Positions 1-5,581 of a DNA stretch of 38,481 nucleotides are shown in pieces. The stretch is from a virus. Position 1 is the first letter of the stretch. Each line of letters opens with the position of its first letter. The position numbers and the translations under genes were made by a program. The stretch spans positions 1 to 38,481 of the IMG/VR virus record IMGVR_UViG_3300029258_001219. The stretch is one strand, 5' to 3'. The notes beneath the pieces were generated by a model. It searched no databases. It saw nothing but the letters and a program-made list of their open reading frames with translations, and had not been told where the DNA came from.

Positions 1-419
1 TTGACGTGTTCCCAATCGACCATGTAGCCCTGGGCGAATAGGGTGCGCACAATGGTCTGGAAGCTCTCGTAGGTGCGATAGTACCAGATGTTCTCGAGGG
101 TGAACACGCGCGGCCGCAGAGCGCGCACAAAGCGGGCGATGGCGCGGCCCAACGCCTTGCCGGTCTCGCTCTCGGTGCGGTCGCCATTGGCACCGCTGGC
201 ATCCAGGCAGGGCGGGGAGGCGTGCAGTACGTCTGGACGCGGCAGGCATTCCGGATCCAGGGCGAGCACGTCTTCGACAATCGAACGAAATCCATTCGCC
301 TCTGCTGCCTCTGCGACAGATGCCTTGAGCTCGACGCCCCACAGGTGACGATAGCCTGCAGCACGCGCCCCTACGCCTACGCCCTCACCGCCGCTGAACA
401 AGGTGGCAATGGTCTGCAT
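1..419 (-). CDS. DNA C5-cytosine methyltransferase, N-terminal part (runs off the window)
   Basis: The first 139 codons of a C5-cytosine methyltransferase are present, read right to left and cut by the window edge. The SAM-binding motif near the start (LFSGGEGVGVGARAAG), the catalytic SPPC motif with its cysteine at residue 71, and the ENI motif at 109-111 are all visible. It is almost identical to the start of the complete gene at 36931-38181, differing for example by Ala/Val near residue 38, Thr/Ile near 86 and Ala/Ile near 100. Its ATG shares one base with the stop of the zinc-protein gene before it (TGATG). If the molecule is circular, the rest of this gene is the sequence from 37762 down to 36931. 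Confidence 0.9.
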   Translation of the reverse strand, partial: MQTIATLFSGGEGVGVGARAAGYRHLWGVELKASVAEAAEANGFRSIVEDVLALDPECLPRPDVLHASPPCLDASGANGDRTESETGKALGRAIARFVRALRPRVFTLENIWYYRTYESFQTIVRTLFAQGYMVDWEHV

Positions 420-502
420 CAGGCGCGCTCCAAGGCGATGAGCAGCTTTGCGACGCGGCGGGCGGCCTCTTCGGGGCTGCAGGCGATGTGGACGCGGATG
501 TA
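1..502. repeat. Terminal repeat, left copy (allele A)
   Basis: This stretch matches 37763-38264 without gaps; I count about 14 mismatches by eye. It spans the start of the cytosine methyltransferase gene and the 3' end of the small zinc-protein gene before it. Several differences change amino acids and others are silent, which looks like natural allelic divergence and not base-calling noise. The offset of 37762 would be the length of a circular genome. A true tandem duplication of the locus cannot be excluded. Confidence 0.9.
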
Positions 503-649
503 GTGGTCCTCGAGGGGCATGTACACTGGCCCGCAGGTGGGGCAGGTCAGCCAGTCGGGACGCCGCTGGTCGGGCACGACGGGGCGGCCGCAGAGGTGGC
601 ACTCCCCCAGGGTAGGGGCGGGTATGGCTCGGATCGCGGTCTCGGTCAT
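419..649 (-). CDS. Small zinc-ribbon protein (allele A)
   Basis: This is a 76-residue protein. A CxxC pair (CHLC) near residue 17 and a second pair (CPTC) near residue 36 make a typical four-cysteine zinc knuckle. The C-terminal half (ACSPEEAARRVAKLLIALE) is a likely amphipathic helix. A longer allele lies at 38181-38468; the two are nearly identical at the C-terminus but clearly different in the N-terminal half. The ATG overlaps the stop of the preceding gene (ATGA), so it probably belongs to the operon ending in the methyltransferase. Role unknown; a DNA- or protein-binding accessory to the methyltransferase is only a guess. Confidence 0.75.
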   Translation of the reverse strand: MTETAIRAIPAPTLGECHLCGRPVVPDQRRPDWLTCPTCGPVYMPLEDHYIRVHIACSPEEAARRVAKLLIALERA

Positions 650-957
650 AGCTCCATCTCCATCAAGGTTGTGCGTGCCATGTCTTGGATGTCATTCAGC
701 GCACCCGCCGCCCGACATGATCGACACCGCTGTATGCCATCCAACTCGTCGCAGCGGCATCGCTCTGTCTCGCTGCGTTGTAGCGCCTCAATCATCTGAA
801 ACAGCGGATGTTGCGTGATGTAGGGACTCAGATCGATGAGGCGCGTCATCGGTAGCGGCATCAGGTTGTTTTCGATGCAATCACAGCGTTCTACATCGGG
901 GGACCATATACGGCCACACCGGGGACATTGCCATCCTTCACGCGATATGTTTATCAT
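646..957 (-). CDS. Hypothetical cysteine-rich zinc-binding protein
   Basis: This is a 103-residue protein. The ATG at 957 was chosen because GGAGGG lies six bases upstream and the start overlaps the previous stop as ATGA; the longer in-frame extension has no ribosome site. An N-terminal CPRCGRIW knuckle is followed by CDC and, near the C-terminus, CRC and CRSC pairs, so two zinc sites are likely. No enzyme motif is seen. It sits third in a run of small metal-binding proteins ahead of the methyltransferase. Function unknown. Confidence 0.75.
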   Translation of the reverse strand: MINISREGWQCPRCGRIWSPDVERCDCIENNLMPLPMTRLIDLSPYITQHPLFQMIEALQRSETERCRCDELDGIQRCRSCRAAGALNDIQDMARTTLMEMEL

Positions 958-1151
958 CCGTCCCTCCACTTGTGCCCGCACTCGCCGACGAGCCAGCCGG
1001 GCGTAATCAGCGCCCACACGTCGCCCCGGCACTGGGCACAGTGGGTGCGCCGGTACAGCCGCCGGGCGTGGTCGCGCTTGGGTGTCCAGTCCCAGGTGGC
1101 GGTGGGGGGCGGGGTTGCTGCGTCCGCAAACGTCAACTGTGCCGCTACCAT
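954..1151 (-). CDS. Hypothetical small zinc-finger-like protein
   Basis: This is a 65-residue protein with a CAQC pair and a later CGHKW, resembling a short treble-clef or zinc-ribbon fragment. The ATG at 1151 is preferred to the longer GTG form: it overlaps the stop of the tiny membrane peptide before it (ATGGTAG), which would allow re-initiation, and no ribosome site serves the upstream GTG. The stop overlaps the next ATG (ATGA). Function unknown. Confidence 0.6.
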   Translation of the reverse strand: MVAAQLTFADAATPPPTATWDWTPKRDHARRLYRRTHCAQCRGDVWALITPGWLVGECGHKWRDG

Positions 1152-1219
1152 GTCGGGTTGTCCCGTCCAGCCAGCCACCACACCAGGGCGATGACGAGTA
1201 GGGCCGCGAGGAACATCAT
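1145..1219 (-). CDS. 24-residue single-pass membrane peptide
   Basis: The peptide starts MMFLAALLVIALVV and consists of one hydrophobic helix followed by a short polar tail with Arg and Asp. A GGAAGGTGGG ribosome site lies just before the double ATG. The start overlaps the preceding stop (ATGA), and the stop overlaps the next start by seven bases. It is far below usual gene-calling limits, but the coupling on both sides and the ribosome site argue that it is real. It could be a small membrane effector or holin accessory; nothing shows which. Confidence 0.5.
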   Translation of the reverse strand: MMFLAALLVIALVWWLAGRDNPTW

Positions 1220-1374
1220 GGTCCCACCTTCCCGTTATCGCGGGGGCTGGGATGCGGCTCCTTGTCCGGCGACGCCATGCGCATCACACACATCAGCACG
1301 ACGCCGAGGTTGGCGCCGATGAACAGCCCGATGAGGGCGGCGGTGACGATGTGGCGGAACGTCTGTGCCTCCAT
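1216..1374 (-). CDS. 52-residue single-pass membrane protein (DUF3789-like)
   Basis: This small protein has one transmembrane helix in the middle (ALIGLFIGANLGVVLMCVM) and a polar, proline-rich C-terminus. The pattern GLFxGANLGVxLMC resembles the DUF3789 family of short phage and prophage membrane proteins; this is from memory. The start lies one base after the preceding stop, and the stop overlaps the next ATG as ATGA. It is the second of three consecutive tiny membrane proteins. Role unknown. Confidence 0.6.
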   Translation of the reverse strand: MEAQTFRHIVTAALIGLFIGANLGVVLMCVMRMASPDKEPHPSPRDNGKVGP

Positions 1375-1375
1375 C

Positions 1376-1555
1376 TCACACCCCCGGCGCGTACCACAAC
1401 ATCACGGCCAGCGCCGCGACGAGAATCGCCAAGACGAACACCAACGCGGCGATGTTGGCCCGTTCCGCCACGCGGTCGCGCTCTCGTTCCCCGGGGACGT
1501 AGACGTGGCGCGGTCCCCGAACGTGCCCTGCTCCACTGCGCGTATAGCGTGTCAT
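1376..1555 (-). CDS. 59-residue single-pass membrane protein
   Basis: A basic, soluble N-terminal half containing an ERERDR stretch is followed by one strong transmembrane helix ([21 protein letters not shown]), so the probable topology is cytoplasmic N-terminus with a membrane-anchored C-terminus. The ribosome site GGGAGGAGG lies close to the ATG, which overlaps the stop of the pentapeptide-repeat gene (ATGA). First of three coupled tiny membrane proteins. Function unknown. Confidence 0.6.
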   Translation of the reverse strand: MTRYTRSGAGHVRGPRHVYVPGERERDRVAERANIAALVFVLAILVAALAVMLWYAPGV

Positions 1556-2100
1556 TGTGCCTCCTCCCTCTCTGGCGGCTTAAATCCGTGAGGCCAGATG
1601 GTATATTCATTCCATCGTGCCCCGTACAGATCGGCCCTGTACAGGTTGGCCCCGGACAGGTCGGCCCCGCGCAGGTCGGCCTCGGACAGATCGGCCCTGT
1701 ACAGGTTGGCCCCGGACAGGTCGGCCCCGGACAGGTCGGCCCTGTACAGGTCGACCCCGTACAGGTCGGCCTCGACGCCCTCACCATTCCTCAGCCGTTC
1801 CGCAAACTCATCAGGCAGGATGCGTCGGAGTTCCACGCTGGCATAAGCCGCCTTCTCATCGTCTTCTCCGATGCACTGGCCCACGCCCCGCGCTTCCCAC
1901 GGCCACCAATTCTGTGGCGCGTGTTGTGCATCGAGCGTCTTCATCAGGTGCAGCCGCCCAAATCCGCATGGCCTACCATCCGGTTCGGCGGGGTTGGGGT
2001 GGTCGGTGCGCGCCCACTCTTCGCCGGGGCCAGGCAAATTGTAGATGAATGCCTCACCATCGTAGTACGTACATCCGCAAGCGTCCAGGAACTTGTACAC
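1552..2100 (-). CDS. Pentapeptide-repeat protein
   Basis: This is a 182-residue protein. Residues about 108-160 form roughly ten A(D/N)LxX repeats (such as ADLSG and ANLYR), predicted to fold as a short right-handed quadrilateral beta-helix. The N-terminal 100 residues are unrelated and carry a cysteine pair and several tryptophans. GTG start with GGAGGG upstream. Long pentapeptide proteins can mimic DNA and inhibit gyrase (Qnr, MfpA), but this helix is only two to three turns, so a binding or scaffolding role is as likely. The repeat is also visible in the DNA as near-identical 60-bp blocks, suggesting recent expansion. Confidence 0.8.
   Translation of the reverse strand: MYKFLDACGCTYYDGEAFIYNLPGPGEEWARTDHPNPAEPDGRPCGFGRLHLMKTLDAQHAPQNWWPWEARGVGQCIGEDDEKAAYASVELRRILPDEFAERLRNGEGVEADLYGVDLYRADLSGADLSGANLYRADLSEADLRGADLSGANLYRADLYGARWNEYTIWPHGFKPPEREEAQ
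1629..1748. repeat. Two tandem 60-bp units within the pentapeptide gene
   Basis: The first 41 bases of 1629-1688 recur exactly at 1689-1729, on top of an underlying 15-bp periodicity, one period per pentapeptide. This fits repeat-number change by slippage or unequal recombination. Confidence 0.8.
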
Positions 2101-2200
2101 GTTAGCCCTCCTTTGTAGGTCGATGCCGCCCCGCCGCCTAGCCCGGCTACACCGGATACCCAGGCCGCCCCATGGCGGCGCGCGCGGGGCCGCATCGTCG

Positions 2201-2422
2201 TCACTTGCGCTCCAGCCTCAGCTCCAGGTCCGCGGCGCGGGTGTAGAGCGCGCGCGCCGCCTCCGACCACTCGTGCATCAAGTCGCGCTTGGCGTCGCTC
2301 CGGGGCTCGGCGGTGGACAAGGCCATCGACAGGTCCGCGAAGCGCAGCACGTCCTTCCGCCACTTGTTCTCCAGCATCCAGCGCCGGGACCGGTCGCCCT
2401 GGAAGTCAGCCGCGTTGACCAC
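2201..2422 (-). CDS. Hypothetical small helical protein
   Basis: This is a 73-residue charged protein, mainly helical by composition, with a C-terminal stretch rich in Leu and Glu ([10 protein letters not shown]). The GTG at 2422 was chosen because AGGAGGT lies five bases before it; the upstream TTG would sit directly on the ribosome site. It overlaps the previous gene by about 17 bases. The roughly 100 bp after its stop, up to the pentapeptide gene, hold no convincing gene. Function unknown. Confidence 0.65.
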   Translation of the reverse strand: MVNAADFQGDRSRRWMLENKWRKDVLRFADLSMALSTAEPRSDAKRDLMHEWSEAARALYTRAADLELRLERK

Positions 2423-2555
2423 GGTCAACCTCCTTGCCCCGCTTGGCTTGCTCTAGCAGGGCCTCCATCTCCTTGCGCTGCTTGCGTAGGTCGGAGATGA
2501 GCAGGCCGGCCATCGTCATCAGCGTGTGGGCCTTGTCGATGTTGCGGTCACTCAT
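2406..2555 (-). CDS. Hypothetical 49-residue coiled-coil-like protein
   Basis: This short protein starts MSDRNIDKAHTLM and continues as one heptad-like helix (LLISDLRKQRKEMEALLEQAK). The ATG lies inside the end of the RecT-like gene (8-base overlap ATGAGTGA), so it is probably translationally coupled to it. Its size and position suggest a small partner of the recombination protein, but nothing in the sequence proves this. Confidence 0.6.
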   Translation of the reverse strand: MSDRNIDKAHTLMTMAGLLISDLRKQRKEMEALLEQAKRGKEVDRGQRG

Positions 2556-3519
2556 CACCGTACACCTCTGCGGTCAGCTCCGCAAAATCACTCTGCCCGT
2601 CATCCTTGAGTGCTTCGCGGTAGATGGCGGCGGCCTCGGCGGGCGCTTTGGGGTGCAGTGGATAGTCGCCGCTGTCGTCTTTCTCCTGCTGTGCCAGCAG
2701 CCACTTGAGATACCCGTCGGCGTGGCCCTTGGTCATCTCGCCTGTGCTGGTGATGCCCGACAGCCACCACATCACCTTGTACCGCTTGGCCTTGGCGTCC
2801 TTATCGCCTGAGAAGCATTCCTCTAGCTTGCTGGCGATCAAGCCGCGCTGTGCATCACTAGCCAAGTCTTTCTTGCCGTTCTCCACGATCTTGGCGATGT
2901 GGTCCTTGATGAACTCCGGGGCCATTGGGCGCTGCCCGTTGCTCTTGGCCGGGGTCGGCGTCGGCCTGGGCGTGTCGTGGAACTGTCCCTCGATGACGTT
3001 GCCCTCGCCGTCCGTCTCCGCGCCGAGTTCCTCCGGCGTGTAGGTGGGGCTGCCGCCAAACGCATCGGGGCAGTACCAGCGCACGCCGTTGGACATCGCA
3101 CGCGCAAAGAGCATGTTGCGCGGATACTTGCGCCAGTTATCGCCAGAGAGTCCGGCCTTGTCAGCGTCATCAAGCGTAAAGGTAGACGTGCCGACAATCT
3201 CTCCGTTCTGATAGAACACAATCGAGCAAATCTCTGCGTCGTGCTTGGCAACCCGGTAGTCGTAGCGCGGATCGCGCTTGACGGTGGTCGCCATCAGGTT
3301 GGCCCCCAGCGACACCTGACCCTTGATGATGCTGATCCCGGTCATCGATGCGATGGGGCCGAGGCCCAGTTCACGACCCGCCAGAATCTTGACGACAGCC
3401 TGAGCCGCTTGTTTGGCGTCGGAGAAGAACCCCGACTTGGCGAGCGTGTCGCCCAAGGTCATCGTCTCTTGTAGGGTCATCTCGTTACGAACGGGTACTA
3501 GGGCGTTGTTCTCACTCAT
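2548..3519 (-). CDS. recT: RecT-family single-strand annealing protein
   Basis: This is a 323-residue protein. The N-terminal 150 residues carry the RecT-type pattern: a helix with AAQAVVKILAGRELGLGPIA, then ISIIKGQVSLGANLMA, and further on FTLDDADKAGL and WRKYPRNMLFARAMSNG. These features typify phage recombinases that coat single strands and pair complementary DNA during recombination-dependent replication. The C-terminal third is a variable tail. The ATG at 3519 has AAAGGAG upstream; the longer frame lacks one. The partner exonuclease usual for RecT is not adjacent, though a PD-(D/E)XK-type protein lies at 32438-32770. Confidence 0.8.
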   Translation of the reverse strand: MSENNALVPVRNEMTLQETMTLGDTLAKSGFFSDAKQAAQAVVKILAGRELGLGPIASMTGISIIKGQVSLGANLMATTVKRDPRYDYRVAKHDAEICSIVFYQNGEIVGTSTFTLDDADKAGLSGDNWRKYPRNMLFARAMSNGVRWYCPDAFGGSPTYTPEELGAETDGEGNVIEGQFHDTPRPTPTPAKSNGQRPMAPEFIKDHIAKIVENGKKDLASDAQRGLIASKLEECFSGDKDAKAKRYKVMWWLSGITSTGEMTKGHADGYLKWLLAQQEKDDSGDYPLHPKAPAEAAAIYREALKDDGQSDFAELTAEVYGDE

Positions 3520-3674
3520 CACTGTCTCCTTTTCGTGTGGTGCGACTTCGTAGCGGGGTCGCCAGCCCCGCCGTCCGTCGCCAAGCAGTTCAAAACACTG
3601 CCGGTCGTGACACCCGCCGTATGGTGGGTCCAATCAATAGGTAATGTCCGACCGAGTGGGTTGTAAAGGCTCAT
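3519..3674 (-). CDS. Hypothetical 51-residue protein
   Basis: The open frame starts MSLYNPLGRTLPIDWTHHTA. AAAGGAGGTG, the strongest ribosome site in this part, lies seven bases before the ATG, and its stop touches the RecT ATG (TGATG). The second half (GGAGDPATKSHHTKRRQ) is low in complexity. Another frame over the same bases also reads open into RecT, so a frameshift or leader-peptide role is possible. No family recognised. Confidence 0.5.
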   Translation of the reverse strand: MSLYNPLGRTLPIDWTHHTAGVTTGSVLNCLATDGGAGDPATKSHHTKRRQ

Positions 3675-3702
3675 CGGCGGGCACCTCCTTTGCATCGTGC
3701 GT

Positions 3703-4011
3703 CTACCAACACCCGGCGTATCGGGCGTCGTCTTGCGTCTCGGCCTCGTCGCGGGCGTCCTGGGCCTCGCACTCGTGCTCGTACTGCGCCAGCAGCGAGT
3801 CCCAGCGGGCGACGGTGTAGATGCGCCGTTCCCCCTTGGCCGGCGGGTCGAGGTGGTCCTCAATCCACTGCCACAGGTACGGGCGAATGTGGTTCACGTT
3901 CCGCAACTGGCAGTAGAATCGGTAGCCGCACTCGGTGGTCGGGTAGACCAGGAAGCCCGGCCAATCGGGCGCGATATCCTGTTCGGGCGTTAGTACGGCA
4001 GTGCGTTCCAT
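3703..4011 (-). CDS. Hypothetical protein
   Basis: This is a 102-residue protein rich in aromatic residues in the middle (YRFYCQLRNVNHIRPYLWQW), with a very acidic, Asp/Glu/Ala-rich C-terminus ending in GCW. AAGGAAA precedes the ATG, which lies inside the end of the previous gene (22-base overlap). No known motif was recognised. Early operon, upstream of the RecT-like gene. Confidence 0.65.
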   Translation of the reverse strand: MERTAVLTPEQDIAPDWPGFLVYPTTECGYRFYCQLRNVNHIRPYLWQWIEDHLDPPAKGERRIYTVARWDSLLAQYEHECEAQDARDEAETQDDARYAGCW

Positions 4012-4214
4012 GGTGTTTCCTTGTCGTCGCTGCGGCTGGCGATGGTGCGGGCCACGTCCAGCGCGGCCATAATGTCGTGTGTCGCCTCGCGCAACTCGCA
4101 GATGTCCTCATCACTCACGCGGTGATAGCAGAGCCGTAGGGCCAGCGCGTCCAGGCGTCGCACCGCGTCCCGTGCCCGGACGATGGCAGCCAAGTCAGTC
4201 TCTCTCAATGCCAC
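3990..4214 (-). CDS. Hypothetical helical protein
   Basis: About 74 residues if it starts at the GTG at 4214. The protein is nearly all helix by composition (LAAIVRARDAVRRLDALALRL, then ELREATHDIMAALDVARTIA). A longer TTG-started form reaching 4271 would overlap the membrane-protein gene by 77 bases; the shorter form overlaps by 20 and is preferred, but no strong ribosome site decides it. Function unknown. Confidence 0.55.
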   Translation of the reverse strand: MALRETDLAAIVRARDAVRRLDALALRLCYHRVSDEDICELREATHDIMAALDVARTIASRSDDKETPWNALPY

Positions 4215-4518
4215 GTTCCGGTGTCCGCCCACGAATGCGCCTGTCCATTCTCCCCCCGCCCCAGTCGTCAATCAGGTACGCCGCCAGGTCGCCCAGCCCA
4301 ATCGCGGCGACCACGACGCAAAAGCCGATGATGGTCTGTCCCCACATGGGGCGTGCCCAGGCCAGCCACGCGGTGTAGGTCACGCCGATGGTGGCGACGC
4401 CGATGATGTAGCTCACCGGGCGGGGCAGCTCTCTACCGAGCAGCTTGCCCCAGGGCAGCCAGTGTAGGGCCATAATCGCAAAGAATCCGTTGGCGCTGAT
4501 GGCGATGAGTTTGTCCAT
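4195..4518 (-). CDS. Hypothetical membrane protein
   Basis: This is a 107-residue protein with about three hydrophobic segments: one near residues 8-25, one near 34-55 (VSYIIGVATIGVTYTAWLAW) and one near 60-86 (TIIGFCVVVAAIGLGDLAAYL). A basic, Arg-rich cytoplasmic-type tail follows. AAGGAG lies seven bases before the ATG. It is the first gene after the 196-bp spacer at 4519-4714. A membrane remodelling or exclusion role is possible but unsupported. Confidence 0.7.
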   Translation of the reverse strand: MDKLIAISANGFFAIMALHWLPWGKLLGRELPRPVSYIIGVATIGVTYTAWLAWARPMWGQTIIGFCVVVAAIGLGDLAAYLIDDWGGGRMDRRIRGRTPERGIERD

Positions 4519-4714
4519 TTGGCTCTCCTTTTTGTGACGGCTGCGGGAAGATGTGGTATCCTATAGTCAAGATGTTGGAGCGCGGACTTTCACACTCTCC
4601 CAAGGGGTCGCCTGGCTCCTCATCCGCGCCGCAAGGGGCGCTACATTGATGGGGCGTTGGCCTTGCACGACGCCCCCGCCCTCCCGGTAGTAGCCCAGTG
4701 CTCGCCCCACTGGG
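4519..4714. other. Intergenic spacer with hairpins
   Basis: No gene was seen. On the minus strand the spacer contains an imperfect 43-nt hairpin (4577-4619, GGAGC pairing with GCTCC and an internal CCC/GGG stem). Just downstream of it is the run CTTGACTATAGGATACC. The TATAGGAT part could act as a -10 box, but no -35 box stands at the right distance, so a promoter is only possible. The start of the membrane-protein mRNA may lie here. Confidence 0.45.
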
Positions 4715-4719
4715 CTACT
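4689..4719 (-). terminator. Strong hairpin at the end of the zinc-ribbon gene
   Basis: A perfect 12-bp stem (4689-4700 with 4708-4719) has a seven-base loop, and the TAG stop of the zinc-ribbon gene lies in its 5' arm as transcribed. There is no T-run after it, so it may be an mRNA-stabilising or partial terminator and not a full intrinsic terminator. Confidence 0.5.
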
Positions 4720-4903
4720 GACTTACATGGTGGACAACGTGTGCCCACCTCGCCGCCAGCAGCCCCAGGGGCCGCAGGTCCACCGTGCCGCCGAGGGCGT
4801 CCATCCGCCCGTTGTGGAGGTGGAACGATGCGCCACAGTTGCGGCAGATGGACAAGCCCCGGTCGGGCAAAGAATGCTGACAGTGGGGGCAGAGGTTAGG
4901 CAC
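4715..4903 (-). CDS. Small zinc-ribbon protein
   Basis: This is a 62-residue protein starting at a GTG with AAGGAGGT five bases upstream. A CPHC pair at residues 5-8 and CRNCG around 20-24 form a classic rubredoxin-like zinc ribbon. A hydrophobic segment ending in ARWAHVVHHV follows. The GTG lies inside the end of the RHH-regulator gene, so the two are probably co-translated from the promoter at 5102-5130. Small zinc ribbons next to a regulator may be anti-sigma or RNA-polymerase-binding factors; this is a guess. Confidence 0.7.
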   Translation of the reverse strand: MPNLCPHCQHSLPDRGLSICRNCGASFHLHNGRMDALGGTVDLRPLGLLAARWAHVVHHVSQ

Positions 4904-5069
4904 GGTAGACCTCCTTGGTGTCCACCAGCATCCGCTGGCGCATGGCGTTCCACTCGCGGATGATCTTGCGAATGGTCGCGCTGCGGCCCGCGTCGCCTGT
5001 ATCTGCTGCATCAACAATCTCTTTGTCTTCGGGGTATAGAGTGATGGCGATGGTCTCTGCTCGCTTCAT
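4896..5069 (-). CDS. Ribbon-helix-helix (CopG/Arc-type) DNA-binding protein
   Basis: This is a 57-residue protein starting MKRAETIAITLYPEDKEIVD. The short basic beta-strand, then a helix, a turn with GRSATIRKII and a second helix match the RHH fold of small phage repressors. The ATG at 5069 was chosen because AGGAGGAG precedes it; the upstream ATG would start inside the leader. It is transcribed from a consensus promoter 30-60 bp upstream and faces away from a second RHH gene at 5429. Likely a transcriptional regulator of the early region. Confidence 0.75.
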   Translation of the reverse strand: MKRAETIAITLYPEDKEIVDAADTGDAGRSATIRKIIREWNAMRQRMLVDTKEVYRA

Positions 5070-5101
5070 AGCTCCTCCTGTCATCTCTGTGGTGTGCTAT
5101 T

Positions 5102-5130
5102 ATAATACCATACTAGCCGACCGTTGTCAA
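5102..5130 (-). promoter_or_regulatory. Consensus sigma70-type promoter (leftward early)
   Basis: Read on the minus strand: -35 TTGACA (5130-5125), exactly 17 bases, then -10 TATTAT (5107-5102). Transcription would begin near 5095, about 25 bases before the RHH regulator ATG. The sequence around the -10 is AT-rich in an otherwise GC-rich genome. Confidence 0.85.
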
Positions 5131-5225
5131 TACCCAATTCCCCCAGTTCCACAAATCCGGTATCGTTACCACATCGGGGTGTGGGCGGTGATGGACGCCC
5201 CCTCGCCGTCCCACCCCGTCCTCTG

Positions 5226-5384
5226 ATGCTCGCCGGCCTGCTGTGCATCCTCGGCGGCGGGACGCTGATGCTGGCCGCCCTCTTGTTCCTGACCGACCCT
5301 GCCAGCGCGTGGGTGTACGTCGCCATCGGCGCGCTGCTCTCCCTGGCGGGGTGGGTGAGGTGGCGGAACAGCGATTCCGCTTGA
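5226..5384 (+). CDS. 52-residue membrane protein
   Basis: From the ATG at 5226 the product is almost wholly two hydrophobic helices (MLAGLLCILGGGTLMLAALLF and WVYVAIGALLSLAGWV) with a short loop and a polar end. The frame is open further upstream, but those residues are low in complexity. No convincing ribosome site was seen; translation may couple to a short open frame whose TGA touches this ATG. Its stop lies inside the -35 box of the next promoter. Moderately likely to be real. Confidence 0.45.
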   Translation: MLAGLLCILGGGTLMLAALLFLTDPASAWVYVAIGALLSLAGWVRWRNSDSA

Positions 5385-5409
5385 CGGGCCATGTGTTCCG
5401 TGTTATAAT
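5381..5409 (+). promoter_or_regulatory. Consensus sigma70-type promoter (rightward)
   Basis: TTGACG at 5381-5386, 17 bases, then a perfect TATAAT at 5404-5409; the start is expected near 5416. An imperfect inverted repeat flanks the -10 (TGTGTTCCGT at 5392-5401 and ACGGAGGCACA at 5416-5426), a possible operator for one of the RHH proteins. Confidence 0.9.
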
Positions 5410-5428
5410 CTTGGTACGGAGGCACACG

Positions 5429-5581
5429 ATGGATGGACGTACCAAGACGATAATGGTTCGGGTGACGCCACAGGAAAAGCGACGGTTCAAGCTGGCTTGC
5501 GTGCGGCTTGGCAAGTCGATGTCTGATGCGTTGCGCGATGCGATGGTGGCGCTAACACGGGAGGCAGGGCGAGATGAGTGA
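5429..5581 (+). CDS. Ribbon-helix-helix DNA-binding protein
   Basis: This is a 50-residue protein with a basic beta-strand (TKTIMVRVTP), helix 1 (EKRRFKLACVRLG) and helix 2 (SMSDALRDAMVAL), a clear RHH arrangement of CopG type. ACGGAGG lies about seven bases before the ATG, directly downstream of the promoter at 5381-5409. The stop overlaps the methyltransferase start (ATGAGTGA). Likely autoregulatory, and together with the leftward RHH protein a candidate switch between early transcription directions. Confidence 0.75.
   Translation: MDGRTKTIMVRVTPQEKRRFKLACVRLGKSMSDALRDAMVALTREAGRDE

Noticed and set aside
1252-2118. Long plus-strand frame over the pentapeptide gene and its neighbours
   Set aside because: Its repeats (GPVQVGPGQ type) are the mirror of the pentapeptide repeats on the other strand; it has no ribosome site and runs through well-supported minus-strand genes.
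4555-4570. T7-like promoter (ACTATAGG on the minus strand)
   Set aside because: Only the core ACTATAGG matches; the upstream recognition part is absent and no phage RNA polymerase gene is present in the window.
4577-4640. Hammerhead-like ribozyme in the spacer
   Set aside because: A GATGA and a GAAA box occur, but the first box lacks the invariant CUGAUGA and stem II does not form between them.
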